Origin: CALFMR01 sp035550595 | GTDB lineage: Bacteria > Acidobacteriota > Vicinamibacteria > Vicinamibacterales > SCN-69-37 | Direction: 5' to 3' | NCBI GenBank assembly: GCA_035550595.1 | Contig: DASZOV010000154.1 | Span: 1 to 12,957 of the forward strand | Length of the DNA: 12,957 nt | Part shown: positions 6,325 to 12,266 of the stretch, piece by piece | How the letters are laid out: every line of letters starts with the position of its first letter | How positions within the stretch are numbered: the first letter of the stretch is position 1 | Made by a program: the position numbers and the translations under genes | Notes under the pieces: model-generated | Told to the model about the DNA's origin: nothing | Seen by the model: the letters and a program-made list of their open reading frames with translations, nothing else | Database searches by the model: none

Positions 6325-7680
6325 ATGGCGTCTCCGTCCCCTCACGAATCATCGAACGGCGCCGCCGGATGGCGGGTCGCGCGCGGATCGGTCAGCCTGC
6401 CGGAAGTCCACGGATCGATTCCGATTCCGACCGGCGCAGCCTTCTGGCGCAAGTTCCTGGCATTCGCCGGGCCCGGCTACCTCGTGGCCGTCGGCTACAT
6501 GGATCCCGGCAACTGGGCGACCGATCTGGCGGGCGGCGCGCAGTACGGCTACGCGCTCCTCAGCGTGATCATGGTTTCGAACTTCATGGCGATCCTGCTG
6601 CAGGCGCTGGCCGCGCGACTGGGCATCGCCAGCGGCCGCGATTTGGCGCAGGCCTGCCGCGATCACTACTCGCGGCCCACCACGATCGCCTTGTGGATTA
6701 TCTGCGAGATCGCGATCGCCGCCTGCGACCTGGCCGAAGTCATCGGCGCCGCGATTGCGCTCAACCTGCTCTTCTCGCTCCCGCTCCTCTGGGGCGTGTG
6801 TCTCACGTCGCTGGACGTGCTCGTCGTGCTGTACCTGCAGCATCACGGCTTTCGGTACGTCGAGGCGCTCGTCATCGCGCTGATTCTCGCGATCGCCGGG
6901 TCGTTCGCCGCCGAGATCTGGTTTTCGCGGCCCGTGCTGGGCGACGTCGCGTGGGGCTTCGTTCCGAGCGCCGACATCCTCCGCGATCCGAACATGCTCT
7001 ACATCGCCATCGGCATCCTCGGCGCGACCGTGATGCCGCACAACTTGTATCTGCACTCGTCGATCGTGCAGACGCGGAAGTACGGCGATTCGGATGCGAG
7101 CAAACGCGAGGCGATCCGGTTCTCCACGATCGACTCGACGGTCGCGCTGATGTCGGCGCTCTTCATCAACGCGGCGATTCTCGTCATCGCCGCCGCGACG
7201 TTCCACGGCACCGGCCACGAGGACGTGGCCGACATCTCGGACGCGTATCAATTGCTGTCGCCGCTGCTCGGCACGGGTTTGGCCAGCGCGCTTTTCGCGA
7301 TCGCGCTGCTCTGCTCCGGTCAGAACGCGACGCTCACGGGCACGCTGGCGGGCCAGATCGTGATGGAGGGCTTCATCAACCTGCGCCTGCGCCCCTGGCT
7401 GCGCCGGCTCATCACCCGGCTCATCGCCATCATCCCGGCCGTCATCGTCGTCTATCTGTACGGCGAGCGCGGCTCGGGCGCTCTGCTGATCCTGAGCCAG
7501 GTCATCCTGAGCCTGCAGTTGCCGTTCGCCGTCTTCCCGCTCGTGGCATTCACGAGCGACCCGGTCAAGATGGGCGCTTTCGTCAGCCCCACGTGGATGC
7601 GCTGGCTGGCGTGGCTCGTGGCCATCGTGATTGCGGTGCTGAACGCGTGGCTGCTCTACCAGACGGTCGTCGGCTTGTAG
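6325..7680 (+). CDS. mntH: NRAMP-family divalent metal (Mn2+/Fe2+) transporter MntH
   Basis: The 451-residue, strongly hydrophobic product has about 11 membrane segments and both NRAMP signatures. DPGN (D60, N63) is in segment 1, within GYMDPGNWATDLAGG. MPHN (M237-N240) is in segment 6, within GATVMPHNLYLHSS. These Asp, Asn and Met residues coordinate the transported metal in characterised NRAMPs. It is a proton-coupled importer of Mn(II), with Fe(II) and other divalent ions possible, in the inner membrane. A soluble ~40-residue N-terminal tail precedes segment 1. The gene starts 4 bp after the barrel gene stop and ends 9 bp before the universal-stress gene. The regulator upstream and the operator between them make a self-contained metal-uptake unit. 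Confidence 0.95.
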   Translation: MASPSPHESSNGAAGWRVARGSVSLPEVHGSIPIPTGAAFWRKFLAFAGPGYLVAVGYMDPGNWATDLAGGAQYGYALLSVIMVSNFMAILLQALAARLGIASGRDLAQACRDHYSRPTTIALWIICEIAIAACDLAEVIGAAIALNLLFSLPLLWGVCLTSLDVLVVLYLQHHGFRYVEALVIALILAIAGSFAAEIWFSRPVLGDVAWGFVPSADILRDPNMLYIAIGILGATVMPHNLYLHSSIVQTRKYGDSDASKREAIRFSTIDSTVALMSALFINAAILVIAAATFHGTGHEDVADISDAYQLLSPLLGTGLASALFAIALLCSGQNATLTGTLAGQIVMEGFINLRLRPWLRRLITRLIAIIPAVIVVYLYGERGSGALLILSQVILSLQLPFAVFPLVAFTSDPVKMGAFVSPTWMRWLAWLVAIVIAVLNAWLLYQTVVGL

Positions 7681-7683
7681 AAT
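7678..7683 (+). promoter_or_regulatory. -10 element of the universal stress gene, overlapping the mntH stop codon
   Basis: TAGAAT contains the TAG stop of mntH and ends exactly 6 nt (CCCCCC) before the ATG at 7690. This would give the stress gene its own leaderless transcript as well as read-through from mntH. There is no Shine-Dalgarno. Confidence 0.4.
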
Positions 7684-7689
7684 CCCCCC

Positions 7690-8139
7690 ATGTACCGGCG
7701 CATCCTCGTCGCCGTCGAACATTCGGACGCGGACCGGACGATCCTCGAGCATGCGGGCGAGCTCGCGCGGTTGACCGGTGCGACGCTCGTGCTCGTCCAC
7801 GTGGCCGACGGATGGGCCGCGCGCAATCTCGAACATCTGAAGCTGCGCGAATCCGAAGAGATGCGCGACGACCGGCAGTATCTGGAAATGCTGCAGCGAG
7901 ACTTGACGGCGGCGGGACTACGCGTCGAGGCGCGACTGGCGGCGGGCGATCCCGCTACCGAGCTCATTCGCGCGGCCGAACGTGAACAGGTCGATCTGAT
8001 CGCGATGTCCACGCACGGGCATCGCTTCCTCGCCGACCTGTTGCACGGCGCGACCGCGGACCGCGTGCGCCACCTCGTGAGCGTGCCGGTGCTCCTGTTG
8101 CGAGCCGAAAAGCCGGCCGAGCCGCGCGAAGGCGGTTGA
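7690..8139 (+). CDS. Universal stress protein (UspA family)
   Basis: The 149-residue single-domain protein begins MYRRILVAVEHSDADRTILE, the first beta strand and ATP-contacting Asp region of Usp folds, and ends VSVPVLLLRAEKP. The ATP-binding motif G-x2-G-x9-G-(S/T) is only partly kept: the second and third glycines are G110 and G120, but the first is S107 and the final S/T is A121 (followed by T122). Nucleotide binding is therefore uncertain. The protein is cytosolic and small Usp proteins usually dimerise. It follows mntH by 9 bp in the same direction, so it may modulate or report on transporter activity; this is inference from adjacency. It may also be made independently from the -10 element over the mntH stop. 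The 3' end faces queD across 16 bp. Confidence 0.88.
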   Translation: MYRRILVAVEHSDADRTILEHAGELARLTGATLVLVHVADGWAARNLEHLKLRESEEMRDDRQYLEMLQRDLTAAGLRVEARLAAGDPATELIRAAEREQVDLIAMSTHGHRFLADLLHGATADRVRHLVSVPVLLLRAEKPAEPREGG

Positions 8140-8155
8140 GGACGGAGGCGCGAGG

Positions 8156-8557
8156 CTATTCGCGATATTCGGCGAACGACGTCGGCGTCTCCCAGACGCG
8201 CACGGCCACGACCGGCAGACCCTCGTCGCGCGAGATGTCGAAGATGAGCTTCGCGATGCGCTCGACCGTGGGATTGCTCTCGAGCGTGAAGACCGGCTCG
8301 TTCAGCCGCGTGAGCGGCTCGACGAGCGGATCGTCCTGCCGCAGAATCATCTTGTGATCCAGCTCGCGATCGATCCAGCCTTTCACGACGCGCTTGATGT
8401 CCGAGAAGTCCGCCACCATGTTGCGGCTGTCGAGATGGTCGGTCCGCACGTCGACCTCGACGATGGCATTGTGCCCGTGCGGATGCTTGCAGACGCCGTC
8501 ATACTCCAGCAGCCGATGCCCGTAACAGAAGTCGATCCGTTTGGTGACGAGATACAT
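8156..8557 (-). CDS. queD: 6-carboxy-tetrahydropterin synthase QueD (PTPS family)
   Basis: The 133-residue product begins MYLVTKRIDFCYGHRLLEYD. Zinc ligands H14, H27 and H29 are in YGHRL and HPHGHN. The catalytic cysteine C23 lies four residues before the first His of the HGH pair, the spacing seen in QueD. VADFSDIK (about 48-55), ELDHKMIL (D67, H68) and a C-terminal ETPTSFAEY (E123) complete the active-site set. QueD converts dihydroneopterin triphosphate to 6-carboxytetrahydropterin, the first committed step of preQ0 synthesis. I use ATG 8557, where the family begins; the longer reading adds three residues from a GTG. The gene is divergent from the queC-like gene with 32 bp between start codons. 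QueE, the radical SAM enzyme of the middle step, is not in the window. A related PTPS activity cannot be excluded, but the neighbour supports QueD. Confidence 0.92.
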   Translation of the reverse strand: MYLVTKRIDFCYGHRLLEYDGVCKHPHGHNAIVEVDVRTDHLDSRNMVADFSDIKRVVKGWIDRELDHKMILRQDDPLVEPLTRLNEPVFTLESNPTVERIAKLIFDISRDEGLPVVAVRVWETPTSFAEYRE

Positions 8558-8564
8558 ACTGCAC

Positions 8565-8570
8565 ACTCTA
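8565..8570 (-). promoter_or_regulatory. -10 element of queD, predicted leaderless
   Basis: On the minus strand TAGAGT is followed by 7 nt (GTGCAGT) and then the ATG at 8557. No Shine-Dalgarno fits in between. It lies in the 32-bp gap shared with the divergent queC-like gene, for which I could not find an equally clear element. Confidence 0.45.
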
Positions 8571-8589
8571 CCCCAGCGGGACGGACCGC

Positions 8590-9258
8590 ATGAGGGTAGC
8601 GGTGCTCTTCTCCGGTGGCCTCGACAGCGCCGTGCTGCTCGCCTTCGAGCGGCAGACCGCCGACCGCGTGTGGCCGGTCCACGTGCGATCGGGATTCGCG
8701 TGGGAAGAAGACGAGGCGCGCGTCATCGCCGATCTGCTCGCTCGTCCACCGTTCATCAACCGCGTGGAACCGGTGACAACGCTCACCGTGGACATGCGCG
8801 ACGTCTATCCGGAGTCGCACTGGGCGATGACCGGTCACACGCCGGCCTACGACACGCCCGACGAGGACGTGTATCTCGAGGGACGCAACATCACGCTCAT
8901 CGCGAAGACCGCCGTGCTCTCCGCGCGACTTGGCATCGAGCGGATCGCGATCGGTCCGCTCGCGGGCAATCCGTTCCCCGACGCGACGCCAGCCTTCCTC
9001 GAGACCATGGCGCGTGCTTTGTCGCTCGGCCTCGCGCACGACGTGACGATCGCCGCGCCGTTTCGCGATCGTCACAAGGAAGACGTCATCGCCCTCGGCG
9101 AGTCGCTGAAGGTCCCGCTCGAACGCACGCTCTCGTGCATGAGCCCGGACGCCGGCCGCCACTGCGGCCGCTGCAGCAAATGCCGCGAGCGCCAGGAAGC
9201 GTTTCGCGCGGCTGGCGTCGTTGACCGCACCGTTTACGCGACGCCGCCTCCCGGCTGA
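8590..9258 (+). CDS. queC: 7-cyano-7-deazaguanine synthase QueC-like protein
   Basis: The 222-residue product begins MRVAVLFSGGLDSAVLLAFE. SGGLDS (8-13) is the PP-loop ATP pyrophosphatase motif, and YLEGRNITLIAKTAVLSARL (95-114) corresponds to the QueC GRN helix. The C-terminal zinc site is complete: C183, C192, C195 and C198 in CGRCSKCRER. QueC turns 7-carboxy-7-deazaguanine into preQ0 using ATP and ammonia. The loop that in typical QueC reads close to SGYPDCR is GNPFPDATPAFLE here, so this is a divergent subfamily. It could be a true QueC or an ExsB-type relative with an altered substrate; the adjacent queD favours QueC. It ends in the convergent gap holding the heptamer repeats. No strong Shine-Dalgarno or -10 was found at its start. 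Confidence 0.82.
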   Translation: MRVAVLFSGGLDSAVLLAFERQTADRVWPVHVRSGFAWEEDEARVIADLLARPPFINRVEPVTTLTVDMRDVYPESHWAMTGHTPAYDTPDEDVYLEGRNITLIAKTAVLSARLGIERIAIGPLAGNPFPDATPAFLETMARALSLGLAHDVTIAAPFRDRHKEDVIALGESLKVPLERTLSCMSPDAGRHCGRCSKCRERQEAFRAAGVVDRTVYATPPPG

Positions 9259-9273
9259 CGTGAAGTGCGTTGT

Positions 9274-9360
9274 CAACTTCGAACTTGGAACTTCGAATTT
9301 CGAACGCATGAGGCGCCGCATCCATTCGCAGTTCGCAGTTCGCAGTTCGAAGTTTCGAAA
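9274..9360. repeat. Inverted array of 7-bp repeats (GAACTTC / GCAGTTC) in a convergent gap
   Basis: The left block (9274-9306) reads CAACTTC, GAACTTG, GAACTTC, GAATTTC, GAACG. The right block (9325-9360) reads TTCGCAG three times, TTCGAAG, then TTTCGAAA. On the opposite strand the right block has units GAACTGC and GAACTTC, so the two arms are inverted copies. The outer 11 bp are perfectly complementary (9275-9285 with 9344-9354). Arms are separated by about 18 nt. The array sits between the ends of queC and the DUF5615 gene and could act as a bidirectional terminator or be a dispersed repetitive element. Confidence 0.75.
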
Positions 9361-9381
9361 CGTGCTTGACGTGCCCTTCCC

Positions 9382-9798
9382 TCAGCAAGCCACGTCCGGC
9401 GTCAACGTGATCTTTCGACCTTTGAGTGGAAGCGATGGAACGGACGGATCGCGGAGCCACGTGCGGTCCGCGTGGCGCAGGAGACGCCGGAGGCCCGTCT
9501 CATCGGGCGCGGAGCAGATGATGACGCCCGGACTGAGACCTGGCGGAAAGCGGCGGTCGTCGAAGAAGTCGAAGTCGAGCGTCACGAGCGTCCGCCCGAG
9601 ATCGAGCGCGCGCGTGTAGTGCACTTCATCGGCCGCGCGGCGAAACGCGGCGTCCTCGAGGACGAACAGCACGTCCCATCCCAGATCTCGGCGCATGAAG
9701 GCGACGATGCCGACGGGCAGGTTGGCGTCGGCGTAGACGCGGGGCGCGTCGACGATGTCCGGGATGATCGGCCCGAGCTCGGAAGCGAGCGTCCCCAT
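9382..9798 (-). CDS. DUF5615 family PIN-like protein, possible orphan toxin
   Basis: The product (138 residues from the ATG at 9798; GTG at 9807 would add three) carries the DUF5615 pattern. VYADANLPVGIVAFMRR (21-37) is the first strand with acidic D24. GWDVLFVLED (40-49) comes next. DLGRTLVTLDFDFFDD (66-81) carries D75 and D77, the 'lvT.D.DF' signature. DUF5615 is a PIN-like nuclease fold, often found as the toxin half of a two-gene module with a DUF433 antitoxin. No antitoxin-like gene lies on either side: upstream is the DHS-like gene (54 bp away) and downstream is the repeat array. A 20-residue N-terminal extension and a ~35-residue C-terminal extension go beyond the minimal domain. It may be an orphan, or do RNA processing unrelated to toxin-antitoxin function; the role is unproven. 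Confidence 0.75.
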   Translation of the reverse strand: MGTLASELGPIIPDIVDAPRVYADANLPVGIVAFMRRDLGWDVLFVLEDAAFRRAADEVHYTRALDLGRTLVTLDFDFFDDRRFPPGLSPGVIICSAPDETGLRRLLRHADRTWLRDPSVPSLPLKGRKITLTPDVAC

Positions 9799-9805
9799 GA
9801 TGATC

Positions 9806-9823
9806 ACCGGCAGTCGTGCCGGT
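9806..9823. other. Hairpin between the DHS-like and DUF5615 genes
   Basis: ACCGGCA-GTCG-TGCCGGT is a perfect 7-bp stem with a 4-nt loop, placed in the 54-bp gap between the two minus-strand genes and ending 7 nt before the DUF5615 ATG. No T-run follows on the minus strand, so it may attenuate, process or stabilise mRNA rather than terminate. It would also weaken use of the GTG at 9807, which lies in the stem. Confidence 0.4.
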
Positions 9824-9852
9824 CCGTGCCCTCCGCGATGCCGCGGTGACGG

Positions 9853-10989
9853 TCAGCTCGTGCGCCGACGCTTTTTCGCGGTCTGACGGGCGAGCGCCTG
9901 TCGGCGGAGATCCGCGACGAGCTCGCCGCGCCGGCGATAGAGCCCTTTGCGCCGCCGCGTGCCGTGCTTGCTGCCGACCGCGTACTCGCAGAAGAGCGGA
10001 AACGCGATCGTCGAGTCGCAGTAGGTCACGACCGTGTCCGGCAGTACGCCTGGATTCACCTTGCCCCAGCTCACGGCTTCCGACGGCGTCGCGCCCGACA
10101 GTCCACCCCAGACGACCTGATCGGTCGTCATCTGGATGAAGAAGTCGTTGCCGCCCTTCGGAATGCCGTAGACCTCCCACAGCGTGGGCTGGCCCTGCAG
10201 ATAGAAGTTCTTCGGCGAGCCGCCGCCGAGGATCACGCAGCCGTTCTTCTTGGCGGCCAGCACGATCGCGCACACCTCGTTCACGTCGAGGTTGGGGTCG
10301 ATCATCAGCCCGCTGCCGTTCATCAGCTCGTGCCACGCGACGGTCATGCCGATCGAGCTGTCGCCCGGCGACGACGTGTAGATGGGCACGCCGAGCTTGG
10401 CGGCGCGCGCGACGACCGAATACTCCTCGCAGCCCGGCCGGCGCTCGATCAGATCCTGTCCGAGCCGATAGTGCAGCTCGGAGGTCGAGATCGGACCGTC
10501 GAGTCCCGACCGCGCGAGGAAGTCGCGGATGTACGCGTCGGTTTCGAGCAGCACCTTCGCGGGGAACAACACGTCGTAGATGCGAATGACGCCGGCCGCA
10601 TACAGATCGCGGTCATCGAGGAACGGCGAGCCGCGCCGCAGCGTGAAGTTCAGCGCGTAGTGCAGATCGTGATAGAGGTTCGCGCCCGTGCTGATGATGA
10701 AGTCGACGAGCCCGCGCTCCATCATCTCGATGACACAGCCGCCGAGCCCGGCCGGCGTCATCGCGCCGGCAATCGTCAGGCCGATCGTCGTGTCGTTCTT
10801 CGGCGCGAGCATCTTGTCGGCGAAGATGCGACACGCTTCCGACAACCGCCCCGCGTTGAACGCCTGAAAGCCTTGGTCGATGAGCGTCCGCACGGCCGGA
10901 TGACCGGTCGGACGATAGTAAGCAATGGGACGGCCGGTGAGATAGCGGCGGGGACCTCTGGCCTGAGATCCAGGGGCGCGATGCGGCAC
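9853..10989 (-). CDS. Deoxyhypusine synthase family protein (bacterial type, probable polyamine enzyme)
   Basis: The 378-residue protein has a DHS fold from about residue 30. HPAVRTLIDQGFQAFNAGRL opens it, FIISTGANLYHD (98-108) matches the NAD-binding TTAGG region, GGGSPKNFYLQ (255-265) follows, and SEAVSWGK (303-310) ends in K310, the position of the catalytic lysine of human DHS (Lys329). At the human His288 position there is Asn (N261), as I recall for bacterial homologues. Bacteria have no eIF5A, so the eukaryotic reaction cannot be its role; a cyanobacterial homologue is needed for homospermidine synthesis, and transfer of an aminobutyl group between polyamines is the best guess. The C-terminus (345-378) is a very basic tail. 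The start is a GTG at 10989 with a -10 element at near-leaderless spacing; about 30 N-terminal residues precede the domain. It is followed by the DUF5615 gene. Confidence 0.88.
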   Translation of the reverse strand: MPHRAPGSQARGPRRYLTGRPIAYYRPTGHPAVRTLIDQGFQAFNAGRLSEACRIFADKMLAPKNDTTIGLTIAGAMTPAGLGGCVIEMMERGLVDFIISTGANLYHDLHYALNFTLRRGSPFLDDRDLYAAGVIRIYDVLFPAKVLLETDAYIRDFLARSGLDGPISTSELHYRLGQDLIERRPGCEEYSVVARAAKLGVPIYTSSPGDSSIGMTVAWHELMNGSGLMIDPNLDVNEVCAIVLAAKKNGCVILGGGSPKNFYLQGQPTLWEVYGIPKGGNDFFIQMTTDQVVWGGLSGATPSEAVSWGKVNPGVLPDTVVTYCDSTIAFPLFCEYAVGSKHGTRRRKGLYRRRGELVADLRRQALARQTAKKRRRTS

Positions 10990-10994
10990 GGTTT

Positions 10995-11000
10995 AGCTTA
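10995..11000 (-). promoter_or_regulatory. -10 element of the DHS-like gene, predicted leaderless
   Basis: TAAGCT on the minus strand is followed by 5 nt (AAACC) and the GTG start at 10989. Its first two bases overlap the plus-strand -10 element of the divergent PH-like gene. Confidence 0.4.
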
Positions 11001-11004
11001 CCAT
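10999..11004 (+). promoter_or_regulatory. -10 element of the PH-like gene, predicted leaderless
   Basis: TACCAT is followed by 8 nt (TGGCCCCC) and the ATG at 11013. There is no Shine-Dalgarno. It overlaps the opposite-strand -10 element by 2 bp, so polymerase probably cannot occupy both promoters at once. Confidence 0.4.
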
Positions 11005-11012
11005 TGGCCCCC

Positions 11013-11462
11013 ATGGATACGATGGCAGCATCGACCGCTTTGACGTGGTTGTACTGGATGGCCGCCGCCCTCGCAGCCATCGTCATCATCTTCCTGTGGA
11101 TCGTCGCGGCCAAGGGCCGGCGACTGCCGGGCGAGCACGTGTTTCGCGCCAGCCGCTGGAGCCGCGGCAATCATCTGCTGCCGGCGCAGGTGGCCATCAC
11201 ACCCGAGAGCATCACGCTCTATCAGCCGCAGTGGATCGGCAAGCTCGAGGAATCCATCCATCTCGCACACGTCGCGTCGATCAAGATCGACACGCACCTC
11301 GTCTTCTCGGACGTCTTCATCGAGACGAGCGGCGGCCGCGATCCGATCATCTGCCACGGCCACACCAAGGGCGAGGCGCTCGCGATGAAGAACATCATCG
11401 AGAGCTATCAGTCCCGTCACTATCAAGCGGAAGCAGGGGGACCGTCGACCGCGCAGGCCTGA
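11013..11462 (+). CDS. Single-pass membrane protein with a bacterial PH-like domain
   Basis: The 149-residue product from ATG 11013 begins MDTMAASTALTWLYWMAAAL. One membrane segment follows (about residues 10-33, ending IIFLWIVAAKGRR), then a soluble domain of about 100 residues. The segments PGEHVFRASRWS, HLLPAQVAITPESITLYQP and SIHLAHVASIKIDTHLVFSD, then VFIETSGG and a C-terminal helix EALAMKNIIESYQ, follow the strand order and final helix of bacterial PH-like domains (bPH/DUF304 type). Function is unknown; such domains anchor or sense at the membrane. A TTG at 11004 would extend it by three residues and is less likely. The gene is divergent from the DHS-like gene with 23 bp between starts, and convergent with fabI with 9 bp between stops. 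Confidence 0.72.
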   Translation: MDTMAASTALTWLYWMAAALAAIVIIFLWIVAAKGRRLPGEHVFRASRWSRGNHLLPAQVAITPESITLYQPQWIGKLEESIHLAHVASIKIDTHLVFSDVFIETSGGRDPIICHGHTKGEALAMKNIIESYQSRHYQAEAGGPSTAQA

Positions 11463-11471
11463 TCGACGCGA

Positions 11472-11475
<4 letters not shown>
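11459..11475. terminator. Symmetric hairpin carrying both stop codons of a convergent pair
   Basis: CTGATCG-ACG-CGATCAG is a perfect 7-bp stem with a 3-nt loop. The plus-strand TGA (11460-11462) lies in the left arm and the minus-strand TGA of fabI (11474-11472) in the right arm. It could act as a bidirectional transcript end. There is no T-run on either strand, so an intrinsic terminator is only tentatively called. Confidence 0.45.
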
Positions 11476-12248
<773 letters not shown>

Positions 12249-12266
12249 CGGACGGGCAGGACGAGC

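Noticed and set aside
6349..7836. 495-codon minus-strand open frame antisense to mntH
   Set aside because: Arg/Asp/Glu/His-rich mirror of a GC-rich coding region, with no recognisable fold or start signals.
6369..7985. 538-codon plus-strand open frame over mntH and usp
   Set aside because: It is very Arg/Ala-rich with no domain and runs in another frame through NRAMP and Usp genes whose motifs are unmistakable; it is a product of high GC.
8149..8164. CGCGA / TCGCG stem at the usp-queD junction as a terminator
   Set aside because: Only 5 bp of stem with no T-run; too weak in DNA of this composition.
9964..11043. 359-codon plus-strand open frame antisense to the DHS-like gene
   Set aside because: No family resemblance; the minus strand has a clear DHS protein.
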